The notes: generated by a model from the sequence alone, not told the origin. A stretch of 64,000 bases of DNA from Roseovarius sp. MMSF_3359 (GCF_030733385.1 NZ_JASHJC010000015.1:1-64000), one strand, 5' to 3'; counted from the stretch's first letter, positions 50,026 through 60,011 are shown. Numbers and translations are program-made.

Positions 50026-50082
50026 GTTCACCTCTATCGGGAAAAAAGCGGCGGGGCGCACCCCGCCAGTCTCAGGAAGAAA

Positions 50083-51246
50083 TCAATAGGCCTTGCCACG
50101 GGCCGAGATCGGCCAGAGGGTTTCGACCTTGCCGTCGCGCACGCCCACATACCAGTCATGCACGTTGCAGGTCGGGTCGCAGTGGCCGGGGACGAGGTGT
50201 AGCTTGTCATTGACCTTGAGCACGCCCGCGGGGTCCGCGACCACCCCATGTTCATCCGAGCATTTCAGGTATTCGACGTCGTCGCGGCCATGGATCGTGG
50301 GCAACCCGCTATCAACCGATTGCGCCTTGAGCCCGGCATCGACGATGGCCTTGTCGGCTTTCGAATGGCTCATCACCGTGGTCAGGATAAAGAGCGCGTT
50401 TTCCCATTCCCCCTCGTCGATCCGGTTGCCCTTCTCATCGAGAATACGGCCGTAATCGGCATCCATGAAAGCGTAAGAGCCACATTGAAGCTCGTTGTAA
50501 ACACCTGAATTTCCTTCGAAATAATAAGAACCAGTGCCACCGCCACCGACGATATCACACTCAAGCCTCCGCGCCTTGAGCGCATCCACAGCCGCGCGCA
50601 CCTGGGCGATGGCGATGTCGAGCTTGGCCTTGCGGTCCTCATAGCTGTCGAGATGTTGCATCGCGCCCTGGTAGGCCTGGATGCCTGCGAATTTGAGGCC
50701 TTCTGCCGCGTCGATCAGCCCCGCGATCTCAACGACCGCCTCCGTGGTCGTCACGCCGCAACGTCCCGCGCCGCAGTCGATTTCGACCAGGCATTCAATC
50801 TCGGTCCCGTGCTTTTGCGCGGCCGCCGACAGGTGGGCCACATTGGCCGGATCATCAACGCAGACAAGCGTCCGCGCGCCCAGCTTCGGCAACCGCGCCA
50901 GACGGTCGATCTTGAGCGGGTCGGTCACCTGGTTCGAGACCAGCACATCCTTGATGCCGCCCCGGGCAAACACCTCGGCCTCGGACACTTTCTGACAGCA
51001 GACGCCGCAGCTTCCGCCAAGCCGTTCCTGCAACAGGGCCACATCGACCGATTTATGCATCTTGCCATGCACCCTGTGGCGCATCCCATGCGCCTTGGCC
51101 CAATCGCCCATCTTCCGGATATTCCGCTCCAGCGCGTCAAGATCAAGGACCAGCGCCGGCGTCTGAATATCCGCGGCGTCCATGCCCGGCAGCGCGGGGA
51201 CATCAAAGCCCACCTCGAGTTTGGAGATATCGGTTTGTGCGTTCAT
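50083..51246 (-). CDS. bhcC: Beta-hydroxyaspartate aldolase (PLP-dependent, D-threonine aldolase fold)
   Basis: BhcC joins glycine and glyoxylate to (2R,3S)-beta-hydroxyaspartate. The 387-aa protein has the alanine-racemase-like barrel with the PLP lysine K62 in HRVHGKMHKSVDVA, and the C-terminal metal site HCDPTCNVHDW. GGAGG precedes the ATG. It lies 19 bases after bhcB. The family is shared with D-threonine aldolase, but the company of bhcA, bhcB and bhcD makes the specific assignment strong. Confidence 0.94.
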   Translation of the reverse strand: MNAQTDISKLEVGFDVPALPGMDAADIQTPALVLDLDALERNIRKMGDWAKAHGMRHRVHGKMHKSVDVALLQERLGGSCGVCCQKVSEAEVFARGGIKDVLVSNQVTDPLKIDRLARLPKLGARTLVCVDDPANVAHLSAAAQKHGTEIECLVEIDCGAGRCGVTTTEAVVEIAGLIDAAEGLKFAGIQAYQGAMQHLDSYEDRKAKLDIAIAQVRAAVDALKARRLECDIVGGGGTGSYYFEGNSGVYNELQCGSYAFMDADYGRILDEKGNRIDEGEWENALFILTTVMSHSKADKAIVDAGLKAQSVDSGLPTIHGRDDVEYLKCSDEHGVVADPAGVLKVNDKLHLVPGHCDPTCNVHDWYVGVRDGKVETLWPISARGKAY

Positions 51247-51265
51247 CTGTTTGTCCTCCTGCGGC

Positions 51266-52234
51266 TCAACTGTTCATCCATGGCAGCCGGTCGAGATCGA
51301 CATTGCCGCCGGTTATCACCACGCCCACGCGCTTGCCCGCGAACATGCCCTTGTTCTTGAGAATGGTCGCCAGCGGCACCGCCGATGACGGCTCCATCAC
51401 CACGCGCAGGTGTTTCCAGGTGAGTTTCATCGCCGCGATGATCTCGGGATCGGACGCGGTCAAGATGTCGTGCACGTGGCGCGACACGAAATGCCAGGTC
51501 AGGTCCTTCAACGGCACCAGAAGCCCGTCGGCGATGGTCTTCGGCGCGTCATCGGCGATGATGTGGCCCGCCCTGAAACTGCGATACGCATCATCGGCCT
51601 GCTCCGGCTCCGCCGCGATGATTTTGGTCTCCGGCGCGGCGTGGGAAAGGGTGAGGCAGGTGCCCGAAATCATGCCGCCGCCGCCAATGGGCGCGATGAC
51701 GTAATCCAACCCGTCCGCTTGCTCCATCAGTTCTTTCGCACAGGTCCCCTGACCCGCGATCACGCGCGGATCGTTATAGGGGTGTACGAAATTGCCACCG
51801 GTTTCCGCCTGCACCTGCGCGAATGTCTCCTCGCGGCTGGTGGTTGACGGCTCGCATTCGGTGATCGTCCCCCCATAACGGCGCACGGTGTCTTTCTTGG
51901 CCTGAGGGGCGGTGCGGGGCATCACCACGTTGCACGGGATGCCACGCAACATCGCCGCGTAGCTGAGGCAGGAGGCGTGATTGCCCGACGAATGCGTTGC
52001 CACGCCGTTGCGCGCCTGTGCATCGTCCAGCCCGAACACCGCGTTGGTCGCCCCGCGCACCTTGAAGGCGCCGGGTTCCTGAAAGTTCTCGCATTTGAAG
52101 AACAGCTCTGCGCCGGTCAGATCGTTGAGGTAATCCGAGGTCCGCACCGGTGTGTGCCGGATATGCGGCTTGATCCGCTCATGCGCGGCCAGCATGTCGT
52201 CATAGGTCGGGATATCCATCGGCATGTCCTTCAT
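51266..52234 (-). CDS. bhcB: Beta-hydroxyaspartate dehydratase (PLP-dependent, serine/threonine dehydratase fold)
   Basis: BhcB removes water from beta-hydroxyaspartate to give iminosuccinate. The 322-aa protein has the PLP lysine K58 in EPGAFKVRGA, the phosphate-binding THSSGNHASC, and a glycine-rich PIGGGGMISG. The ATG at 52234 shares its A with the bhcA stop (TGATG), giving translational coupling; a GTG one codon earlier is possible. Confidence 0.94.
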   Translation of the reverse strand: MKDMPMDIPTYDDMLAAHERIKPHIRHTPVRTSDYLNDLTGAELFFKCENFQEPGAFKVRGATNAVFGLDDAQARNGVATHSSGNHASCLSYAAMLRGIPCNVVMPRTAPQAKKDTVRRYGGTITECEPSTTSREETFAQVQAETGGNFVHPYNDPRVIAGQGTCAKELMEQADGLDYVIAPIGGGGMISGTCLTLSHAAPETKIIAAEPEQADDAYRSFRAGHIIADDAPKTIADGLLVPLKDLTWHFVSRHVHDILTASDPEIIAAMKLTWKHLRVVMEPSSAVPLATILKNKGMFAGKRVGVVITGGNVDLDRLPWMNS

Positions 52235-53424
52235 CACGCCGCCGCCTGCATCGCTTGGGTGGTCGTCTGCCGATAATGATCCTGCGCCGCTGCAACGCCT
52301 GAGCCCAGTTCGATCCCGAGCCCGAGATCCACCATAACCATCTCGGCCGTCGCGATCCCCGAAAGCGCCAGTACATCGGTCAACTGCCCCAGATGGCCGA
52401 TGCGGAACACCTTGCCCGCGACATCACCGAGGCCCACACCGAAGGCGGTGCCGTACTTCTGATCCGCGAGGGTCACGATATCGGTGGCGTTGAAGCCCTC
52501 CGGCGTGCGGATGGCACTGACCGTGTCGGAATACCATTCCGGGCGTTCGGCGCAGAGTTCAAGCCCCCAGGCGCGGGTTGCGGCACGTACCCCTTCAGCG
52601 ATGCGGACGTGACGGGCGAAGACATTATCCAGCCCCTCGTCCAGCAGCATTTCGGTTGCCAGTTTCAGCCCGTTCAGCAGGCCGACCGCGGGCGTGTAGG
52701 GATAGGCATTGGCGGCGTATCCCTTGGCCATGTCGCGAATGTCGAAAAACGTGCGCGGCAAGCCTGCCGTCTCAACCGCGGCCATTGCGCGGGGCGAAAA
52801 GGCCACGATGGCAAGGCCCGCGGGCAGCATGAACCCCTTCTGACTGCCGGTGACGGCAATATCAACACCCCATTCGTCCATGCGGAAATCCATCGAGGCG
52901 ATCGACGACACCCCATCGACAAAGAGAAGCGCGGGGTGGCCCGCCGCATCCATCGCGCGACGGATCGCGGCAATGTCGGATTTGACGCCGGTTGCGGTCT
53001 CGTTATGGGTGGCCAGAACAACCTTGATCTTGTGCTCCTTGTCCGCCGTCAGGATCTCTTCATAGCGATCCGCCGGAATACCCTGCCCCCAGGGTGTCTC
53101 GACCACCTCCACGTTCAGGCCGTGACGCTGGCACATGTCGATCCAGCGGTGCGAAAACATCCCGTTGCGGGCGGCGAGCACCGTTTCGCCTGCGCTCAGC
53201 GTATTGGTCAGCGCCGTCTCCCACCCGCCGGTGCCGGTGGACGGAAAGACGAAAATCTCAGCCGTTTTGCTTTTCAGGATCTTCTTCACGCCCGACAGCG
53301 CGGGGTGCAGGATCTCACCGAAAATCGGCGAGCGGTGATCGACCGTCGGCATATAGGTCGCCAGACGAAGTTCCTCGGGCATGTTGGTCGGGCCGGGGAT
53401 GAAAACAGGGTTTTGGAAGCTCAT
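52234..53424 (-). CDS. bhcA: Aspartate-glyoxylate aminotransferase (class V)
   Basis: BhcA transfers the amino group of L-aspartate to glyoxylate, yielding glycine and oxaloacetate, the entry and the net exit of the cycle. It is a 396-aa fold type I PLP enzyme with K196 in TGSQKGFMLPAG and a conserved N-terminus FIPGPTNMPEELR. It leads the bhcABCD operon, behind an AT-rich control region shared with bhcR. Confidence 0.95.
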   Translation of the reverse strand: MSFQNPVFIPGPTNMPEELRLATYMPTVDHRSPIFGEILHPALSGVKKILKSKTAEIFVFPSTGTGGWETALTNTLSAGETVLAARNGMFSHRWIDMCQRHGLNVEVVETPWGQGIPADRYEEILTADKEHKIKVVLATHNETATGVKSDIAAIRRAMDAAGHPALLFVDGVSSIASMDFRMDEWGVDIAVTGSQKGFMLPAGLAIVAFSPRAMAAVETAGLPRTFFDIRDMAKGYAANAYPYTPAVGLLNGLKLATEMLLDEGLDNVFARHVRIAEGVRAATRAWGLELCAERPEWYSDTVSAIRTPEGFNATDIVTLADQKYGTAFGVGLGDVAGKVFRIGHLGQLTDVLALSGIATAEMVMVDLGLGIELGSGVAAAQDHYRQTTTQAMQAAA

Positions 53425-53490
53425 TTCGATGCCCTCCTTTTGGCGCGTTTCCAGAACCTTACGGGCAGGAGAGCAAGAAGGAAATTTTTT

Positions 53491-53505
53491 TGAAAAGGTT
53501 TTTCA
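53491..53505. promoter_or_regulatory. Candidate BhcR operator
   Basis: TGAAAAGGTTTTTCA is a perfect 6-3-6 dyad in the AT-rich bhcA-bhcR gap. IclR-type regulators bind dyads of this size. It lies 67 bases before bhcA and 106 bases before bhcR. Confidence 0.4.
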
Positions 53506-53610
53506 TTTTTTGGAATTATTCATTTTATTATTATTATTCATGTGTTTATGTTTTTTCACTAGTCAAAATATATTTTCACAAATAGAAGAGAAGCGACGGG
53601 AGGACATCAA

Positions 53611-54435
53611 ATGGCGCAACAACCGAGAAAGAAGGGCCGCCCCAAGGCGTTCTATGCAAAGCCCGAACAATCGACGATCCAGTCGCTGGACCGGGCCATT
53701 GACGTGCTGGATCTTCTGGCGGCCCATGCCGGGCTGACCCTCACCGAGATTGCCAATGAGCTGGCGCAGTCACCGGCCACGATGCACCGGGTTCTCTCGA
53801 CGCTCGAGGCGCGCGACATGGTCGAGATGGATGGACAGAGCCAGACCTGGCATATCGGGGCGGCCGCCTATCGCATCGGGTCGGCCTTCCTGCACCGCAG
53901 TGGTGTCGTCGAGCGCAGCCGCCCCGCCATGCGCCGACTGATGGAACAGACCGGAGAGACCTCGAACCTCGGCATCGAGATGAATGGCAATGTCATGTTC
54001 ATCGGCCAGGTCGAGACCAACGAGACGATCCGCGCCTTCTTTCCGCCGGGAACGATTTCGCCCATGCATGCCTCGGGGATCGGCAAGGCGCTGCTGAGCC
54101 GCTACAGCGATGACCGGTTCGACCGGGTGGTCTCGGGCCGCGACCTGGAAGGCTTTACCGACAAGACGGTGACCGATCCCGAACGGCTCCGGGACGATCT
54201 GCGGCAAGCCCGCGATCGGGGCTGGGCCTTCGACGACGAGGAGAAGGCCACCGGGATGCGCTGCGTGGCAGCACCCATCCTCAACACCTATGGCGAGGCG
54301 ATTGCCGGGATCTCGGTCTCGGGGCCAACCAGCCGGATGCCGCAGGAGCGGATCGAAGAGATCGCCGCCCTGGTCGCCGCCGCCGCGCGCGAGGTATCAC
54401 GCGGTCTTGGCGCCCCGCAGGGCGACAGCGACTGA
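53611..54435 (+). CDS. bhcR: IclR-type regulator of the beta-hydroxyaspartate cycle
   Basis: The 274-aa protein has an N-terminal winged helix (about 20-75, LTEIANELAQSPATMHRVLSTL) and an IclR effector domain (~85-265, IEMNGNVMFIGQV, MHASGIGKALLS). GGGAGGA precedes ATG 53611. It is divergent from bhcABCD. In Paracoccus the BhcR protein represses the operon and is released by glyoxylate; the same role is expected here. Confidence 0.94.
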   Translation: MAQQPRKKGRPKAFYAKPEQSTIQSLDRAIDVLDLLAAHAGLTLTEIANELAQSPATMHRVLSTLEARDMVEMDGQSQTWHIGAAAYRIGSAFLHRSGVVERSRPAMRRLMEQTGETSNLGIEMNGNVMFIGQVETNETIRAFFPPGTISPMHASGIGKALLSRYSDDRFDRVVSGRDLEGFTDKTVTDPERLRDDLRQARDRGWAFDDEEKATGMRCVAAPILNTYGEAIAGISVSGPTSRMPQERIEEIAALVAAAAREVSRGLGAPQGDSD

Positions 54436-54512
54436 TCGCCGTTAGGCCAAAGGCGCCGGGGGCCTGAAGCGTTTCAACAAGATCTGAGGTCTCGCGGTTT
54501 TCCCGACGCCGT

Positions 54513-57500
54513 TCAGTGAAAATCCCGCGACTTCGGGATGATCCGTACATCGCGCGGATGCCGGTGGGTGCTGTGGGGGATTGGCTTGCGCACCTCATCG
54601 GCATGGGCAAGCGGCACCTGCATCTCGTCCCCCGAAAGCCGGTTCAGCGCATCGCTGCGGTCAGTCAGGTGGTTGACGACCACATGGATGACATCCGCAT
54701 CCCGCTGCACGATGCCCCGCACATCCAGCAGGCGCGCCTGCATGATCGGTTTGCGATAGGCGGTCATCACCTTGGACCAGATCACCAGGTTGGCAACACC
54801 GGTTTCATCTTCGAGCGTGATGAAACAGACGCCCTTGGCACTGCCCGGGCGCTGCCGGACCAGCACGAGCCCGGCAATGGAAATCGCCTGCCCATTGCGC
54901 ATCCCGTTCAGGTCACGGGCGGAACGATACCCTTGCCGGGCCATGCTGGCGCGCAGGAAAGACAGCGGATGCGCCTTGAGCGATAAACGCAGGGTCTGAT
55001 AATCGGCCACCACATGTTCGCACACGGGCATCTGCGGCAGGATGAAGGGGGTTTCAGCACCCTCCTCACGCGCCCCGGCAAAAAGCGGCAGGTCCGGGGC
55101 ATCGCGTAACGCGCGCGTGTCCCAGAGCGCCTGCCGCCGGTCGAGGCCGATCGAGCGGAACGCATCCGCCGCCGCCAGCTTGTGCATCGTGCCGGCATCC
55201 ACCCGTGCCCGCATCTTGAGGTCCTGCACATCGCTGAAAGGCGCCTCGCGCTGTTGCAAAAGCCGTGCGGCCACGGCCTCCGGCATGCCATCCACCTGCC
55301 GAAACCCCAGGCGAACGGCGAAATCCCCACGCCCCGTGGGCTCCAGCGTGTTGTCCCACTCGCTGTAATTGATATCGGGCGCGCGGATCTCGACCCCGTG
55401 TTCGCGGGCGTCACGGACGATCTGCGCGGGCGCGTAAAACCCCATGGGCTGCGCGTTGAGCAAGGCGGCACAGAATACATCCGGGTAATGGCATTTGATC
55501 CAGCTTGAGATATAGACCAGCAGCGCGAAACTGGCCGCATGGCTTTCCGGGAAGCCATAATCGCCGAACCCCTTGATCTGATTGAAACAACGCGCGGCAA
55601 ATTCCGGGTCGTACCCCCGGCCAATCATCCGGCTGACCATCTTGTCTTCCAATGCGCCGATGGTGCCACGGGACCGGAACGTGGCCATGGCCTTGCGCAG
55701 CTCATTGGCCTCCTGGGGCGAGAATTCCGCCGCGACCATGGCAATTTTCATCGCCTGTTCCTGAAAGATCGGCACGCCGTTGGTGCGTTGCAGGATATTC
55801 CTGAGCTCGTCCGGGTCATGGTCAGCCCCGGGTGAGGGGTATTCGACCGGCTCCGCCCCGCTGCGGCGGCGCAGGTAGGGATGCACCATGTCGCCCTGAA
55901 TGGGGCCGGGCCGCACAATGGCGACCTGTATGACCAGGTCATAGAATTCGCGCGGTTTCAGGCGGGGCAGCATGTTCATCTGCGCGCGGCTTTCGACCTG
56001 GAACGTGCCAAGGCTGTCGCCGGTGCAGAGCATGTCGTAAACCGCCGGGTCCTCTTTTGGTACGCTGGCCAGGTCGAACCGCTTGCCGTGATGCGCCGCG
56101 ATCAGGTCAAAGGCCTTGCGGATGCAGGTGAGCATGCCCAGGGCCAGCACATCCACCTTGAGGATGCGCAGCTCGTCAATATCGTCCTTGTCCCATTCGA
56201 TGAAACTGCGATCTGCCATCGCGGCATTGCCGATGGGAACCGTCCGCGTCAGCGGCGTTTCGGTCAGGATGAACCCGCCCACATGCTGGCTCAGGTGGCG
56301 TGGCATGCCGATCATCTGATCGGCCAGCTTGATCGTGCGCGCCATCAGCGGGTCTCGCAGGTCAATCCCGGCCTCCCTTGCCTCCCGCTCTCCCACCTCG
56401 CGGCCCCAACTGCCCCAGATTGTCTTGGCCAGCGCCGCGGTGATATCTTCGGACAGGCCCATCACCTTGCCCACTTCGCGGACCGCCATGCGGGGGCGGT
56501 AATGGACCACCGTCGCGCAAAGCCCCGCCCGGTCGCGGCCGTATTTGTCATAGATATGCTGAATCACCTCTTCGCGGCGTTCATGTTCGAAATCCACGTC
56601 GATATCGGGCGGTTCCTTGCGCTCCTCGGAAATGAAGCGTTCAAACAGAAGGTCGTTCTTGCCCGGATCGACAGCGGTAATGCCCAGCACGTAACAGACG
56701 GCGGAATTGGCTGCCGAGCCGCGCCCCTGGCACAATATCGGCGGGCTGGTCTGATGACGGGCGAAGCGGATGATGTCGTAGATGGTCAGGAAATACTGCG
56801 CGATCTCGAGCTTGCCGATCAGTGAAAGCTCCTTCCTGAGTGCGGTACGGACCTTGTCCGGCACCCCGTCGGGGTAATGCTCGGCCGCACCTTTCCAGGT
56901 CAGCTCACTCAGGTAGTCCTGCGGTGTGCGGCCTTCGGGGATGGTCTCCTGCGGGTATTCATAAGACAGCTCACGCAGATCAAAGCGACAGGCATCCGCC
57001 ACCTCCCGCGCGGCGCGGATCGCATGGGGCCACTCGGCAAAAAGGCGCATCATCTCTTCCGGCGATTTCAGGTGCCGTTCGCCATTCGCCGCCAGCAGGA
57101 AACCGGCCTTGGCGATGGTGGTCTTGTGCCGGATACAGGTCATCACATCCTGCAAGGGCCGCCGGTCGGGCGCGTGGTAGTGGACATCATTGGTGGCCAG
57201 GATCGACAAGCCATGCGATTTTGCCAACCGGTCCAGCGCATTGATCCGCGCCCGGTCGTCGCCGTGATAAAGATAGCTTGCCGCGATATGGCGCAGCCCC
57301 GGCAAGGCGCGCAGCAACCGGCGCAGCCCCGCGGCAAAGGCGGCCACTTCCGCCCCCGGGATCGCGATCAGGTGTACGCCTTCGCCATGTGCCGCCAGAT
57401 CGTCCAGCGTGATATGGCACATGCCCTTTTCCTGCCAGTTGCCGGCGGTGTCCCGCATCTTGCCCTTGGAGAGTAATTGGCAAAGCCGGCCATAGGCGGC

Positions 57501-57815
57501 GCGGTCCCGTGGATAGGCCAGGAATTCCTCGCCGCTGACCAATTGCAACCGGCAGCCGATGACGGGCCGCATCTGCGCTTTCAGCGCCTCGGCATGCAGG
57601 CGCACGACCCCGGCCATGGTGTTCAGGTCCGCCACGCCGATGGCATCATAACCCTGCGCCCAGGCGGTGGCGGAAAGATCCACCGCATCCGAGGCGCCGT
57701 GCAGGAACGAAAAACAGGTGGTGATGCCCAGTTCGACAAAATCCGCGCGAGCGTTCGGGGTAAATCCACCTTCCTCCAGGGTGCGCCTTGGGCGTTGATT
57801 GTCCATGTCAGGCAT
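54513..57815 (-). CDS. dnaE2: Error-prone DNA polymerase DnaE2
   Basis: DnaE2 (ImuC) is a C-family polymerase that copies damaged DNA with ImuA and ImuB in place of the Y-family DNA polymerase V. The 1100-aa protein begins with the PHP domain (ELGITTCFSFLHGASDAVDL) and has the catalytic region PPDIDVDFEHERREEVIQHIYDKYG, with a C-terminal OB-like segment AGLVLVRQRPGSAKGV. It is coupled to imuB with a 60-base gap and no terminator, and is likely co-transcribed under the SOS promoter at 60012. An ATG three codons in (57806) is an equally possible start. Confidence 0.95.
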   Translation of the reverse strand: MPDMDNQRPRRTLEEGGFTPNARADFVELGITTCFSFLHGASDAVDLSATAWAQGYDAIGVADLNTMAGVVRLHAEALKAQMRPVIGCRLQLVSGEEFLAYPRDRAAYGRLCQLLSKGKMRDTAGNWQEKGMCHITLDDLAAHGEGVHLIAIPGAEVAAFAAGLRRLLRALPGLRHIAASYLYHGDDRARINALDRLAKSHGLSILATNDVHYHAPDRRPLQDVMTCIRHKTTIAKAGFLLAANGERHLKSPEEMMRLFAEWPHAIRAAREVADACRFDLRELSYEYPQETIPEGRTPQDYLSELTWKGAAEHYPDGVPDKVRTALRKELSLIGKLEIAQYFLTIYDIIRFARHQTSPPILCQGRGSAANSAVCYVLGITAVDPGKNDLLFERFISEERKEPPDIDVDFEHERREEVIQHIYDKYGRDRAGLCATVVHYRPRMAVREVGKVMGLSEDITAALAKTIWGSWGREVGEREAREAGIDLRDPLMARTIKLADQMIGMPRHLSQHVGGFILTETPLTRTVPIGNAAMADRSFIEWDKDDIDELRILKVDVLALGMLTCIRKAFDLIAAHHGKRFDLASVPKEDPAVYDMLCTGDSLGTFQVESRAQMNMLPRLKPREFYDLVIQVAIVRPGPIQGDMVHPYLRRRSGAEPVEYPSPGADHDPDELRNILQRTNGVPIFQEQAMKIAMVAAEFSPQEANELRKAMATFRSRGTIGALEDKMVSRMIGRGYDPEFAARCFNQIKGFGDYGFPESHAASFALLVYISSWIKCHYPDVFCAALLNAQPMGFYAPAQIVRDAREHGVEIRAPDINYSEWDNTLEPTGRGDFAVRLGFRQVDGMPEAVAARLLQQREAPFSDVQDLKMRARVDAGTMHKLAAADAFRSIGLDRRQALWDTRALRDAPDLPLFAGAREEGAETPFILPQMPVCEHVVADYQTLRLSLKAHPLSFLRASMARQGYRSARDLNGMRNGQAISIAGLVLVRQRPGSAKGVCFITLEDETGVANLVIWSKVMTAYRKPIMQARLLDVRGIVQRDADVIHVVVNHLTDRSDALNRLSGDEMQVPLAHADEVRKPIPHSTHRHPRDVRIIPKSRDFH

Positions 57816-57875
57816 GGGCGCCTCCCCCTTGCCGCACCCGCCCGACCGTGACCGCTTCTGCCTTGCCCCGGACCA

Positions 57876-59408
57876 TCATGCGAACATCCCGTGCACGAAC
57901 CAGCGTGGATCCCCGCCGCGCCCGTCATCATGCAGTCCTTCGCGGTAGATCCACAGGCGTTTGCCACTTTGATCCTCGACCTTGAAATAGTCCCGCAGCC
58001 GCGTACCGGGGCGGTCACGCCACCATTCCGGTGCGATCCGTTCAGGCCCTGCGTAACGCGCCACGCGGTGGGTCTGCCTGCGCCAGATGAACTGCACCGG
58101 GGGGCCTTCGGGCACGGCATAGAGCACGCGCACCTCCTCCGGGGGATGCAGCAGCCGGACGGGCCGCTCCCGCGGGGTGGCCTCCGCCCCGGCCCCGTGC
58201 ATGTGTAGCGCCGGGATACGGATCTCGGCCCGTTCCGGGACATGGCTTGCGCGCAAGGCCGGGCTCTGGACCGCCTGCGCCCCGAAACGCGCGCTCAGCC
58301 GGTCAATCAGGCGAGGCAGATGCAGGTCCTCTTCGGCCTTGCCGTCAAGCCGTGTCTGGGTCAGCTCAAGCGCCTCCACAACACCGGCCTCAAGCGTGAT
58401 CAGGTCAAACCCGAAACCGGGATTGATCCGCTCCAGCTTGCCCTCGAAAAGGCGGTGCAGGTGATCCGCATCGCGCGTCGGCGCCGCGGTGGCCGCCTCG
58501 ATCCGGCTGATCTCGCCATCGGTGCGATAGACGGTCAGGTGAAGACGGCGGCAGCCAAGCCCCTGCCGGGCAAGCTGATGACACAGGTCGCGGCAAAGGT
58601 CGGGGACATAGGCGGTCGGATCCTGGATCGGTTCGGGCAAGCGCGTCCGCGCGATGATCCGCGGCGCCGCATCCCGGCTTGCCACCGGCTCGGCCAGATG
58701 CCCCATCGCCTGATCCAGCCGCATGAGCGGGTTGGCCGCCAGATCGGCGCGCGCAAACCGCCGGGTCAGGGACAGGCGCGGCACCTGCGCAATCGCGCCG
58801 ATGGTCTTGAGGCCCAGACGGCGCAGCAGCAAAAGCGTGTCTCCTTTCAACCGCAACCCGTCAACCGGCAAAGGCGCCAGCGCCGGGGCGATACCCTCTT
58901 CCGCACAGATCGCGCGGACCGGTCCGTGACGTGCCAGCGCCCAGGCCGCCCCCCATGTGGGGGCCACCGCCAGTTGCGCGCCAAGCCCCAGCCCGGACAG
59001 GCATGTCTCCATATCGGTCAGCATCGCCGCTTCCCCGCCGAACAGGTGATCCGCGCCGGTGGTTTCAAGGATAAGGCCATCGGCACCGTCCACCACGCTC
59101 CACGGGCACCAGCGCCGCGCCCAGAGCATCAGGCGCCTCAACGCCGCCGCATCCCCAGCCAGGTCGGCGTATTCAACCCGCAGATCAGCGCAGACCGCCC
59201 TGGCATCCACCACCCGCGCCCCGATCATGGCCCCGGCCAGCCGTGCAGCACGGTTGGCGGCATGGATCACCGGGCCATGGGGGCCTTCGGTCGTGAGGAT
59301 AACGGCCACATCATCGGGCGGCGCGTCGCCATTGCGCGCCATCACTTTCTGCCACCGCTCCATCGCGAATTGCGGCAGATAGATCGACACGATCCGCCGC
59401 CCGGTCAT
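57876..59408 (-). CDS. imuB: Y-family polymerase-like protein ImuB
   Basis: ImuB is a catalytically dead Y-family polymerase homologue that links DnaE2 to the beta clamp. The 510-aa protein starts at ATG 59408 (MTGRRIVSIYLPQFAMERW). The palm region has AVILTTEGPHGPVIHAANR and DGLILETTGADHLFGGEAAM; the acidic triad of active Y-family enzymes is not complete, as expected. Its start lies 98 bases inside the 3' end of imuA. Confidence 0.92.
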   Translation of the reverse strand: MTGRRIVSIYLPQFAMERWQKVMARNGDAPPDDVAVILTTEGPHGPVIHAANRAARLAGAMIGARVVDARAVCADLRVEYADLAGDAAALRRLMLWARRWCPWSVVDGADGLILETTGADHLFGGEAAMLTDMETCLSGLGLGAQLAVAPTWGAAWALARHGPVRAICAEEGIAPALAPLPVDGLRLKGDTLLLLRRLGLKTIGAIAQVPRLSLTRRFARADLAANPLMRLDQAMGHLAEPVASRDAAPRIIARTRLPEPIQDPTAYVPDLCRDLCHQLARQGLGCRRLHLTVYRTDGEISRIEAATAAPTRDADHLHRLFEGKLERINPGFGFDLITLEAGVVEALELTQTRLDGKAEEDLHLPRLIDRLSARFGAQAVQSPALRASHVPERAEIRIPALHMHGAGAEATPRERPVRLLHPPEEVRVLYAVPEGPPVQFIWRRQTHRVARYAGPERIAPEWWRDRPGTRLRDYFKVEDQSGKRLWIYREGLHDDGRGGDPRWFVHGMFA

Positions 59409-59994
59409 AGGTGGCAATCCATGTGCCGGGCGGCCGATGACGCGCCCGGAAAAGTTCGGCCTGCCAGCGCGGCGCGCCCGGTGCCCTGGCATCTTCGGGA
59501 TGGGGCAACGATGGCAGGGAGGTCACGCGCCAGCGATTGCGCGCAGCGCTCAGATCGGGAGAGGCCGCGCGCCGGATCAGCCAACAGGGCACCTGGTGAT
59601 GTTCCGCCCGCAAGGCCAACCGCTTGGTCGCCGTGAAATCCAGAACCGGCGGATCGCCCCAAATCTCCCCGACCACAGCGGCCAGAGCGGTGCAGCGCAA
59701 CCCCTCCTCCATCGCCAGGAGCACATCCACGGGCCGGCTCAGGTCGACCTGGATCACCTGCCGCGTCGTCATCCCCGGCAGATAGGGCCTCCCGGCCTCC
59801 TTCTGCGAAAGCCAGTCCTGCACCCACAGGACCGGCGCGCGCTGCCGGGGCAGGCTCGACAGCACAAAGCCCACCGCGCCCGCGTCCGTTGGCGTGGCCG
59901 GGAAGGCTTCCGACAACGTGCAGAATTGGCTTTGCGAACCCGCAAACCACCGCTTTTGGCGATATCCAGAGGTGAGAGCCGTCTTGCACTGCAC
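59311..59994 (-). CDS. imuA: ImuA-like protein of the SOS mutasome
   Basis: ImuA is a RecA-like partner of ImuB and DnaE2. The core has FVLSSLPRQRAPVLWVQDWLS, VIQVDLSRPVDVLLAMEEGLR and AAVVGEIWGDPPVLDFTATKRLALRAE. The frame is open to an ATG-like position at 60090, but a perfect LexA box lies at 60012-60026 inside that longer version, so the true start must be downstream. GTG 59994 (MQCKTALTSG) is the first good candidate; TTG 60006 is another. The stop overlaps imuB by 98 bases. Confidence 0.85.
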   Translation of the reverse strand: MQCKTALTSGYRQKRWFAGSQSQFCTLSEAFPATPTDAGAVGFVLSSLPRQRAPVLWVQDWLSQKEAGRPYLPGMTTRQVIQVDLSRPVDVLLAMEEGLRCTALAAVVGEIWGDPPVLDFTATKRLALRAEHHQVPCWLIRRAASPDLSAARNRWRVTSLPSLPHPEDARAPGAPRWQAELFRARHRPPGTWIATYDRAADRVDLSAAIRDGAVAESDGAQWRRAAR

Positions 59995-60011
59995 AAGTGA
60001 TTCCAATAAAT

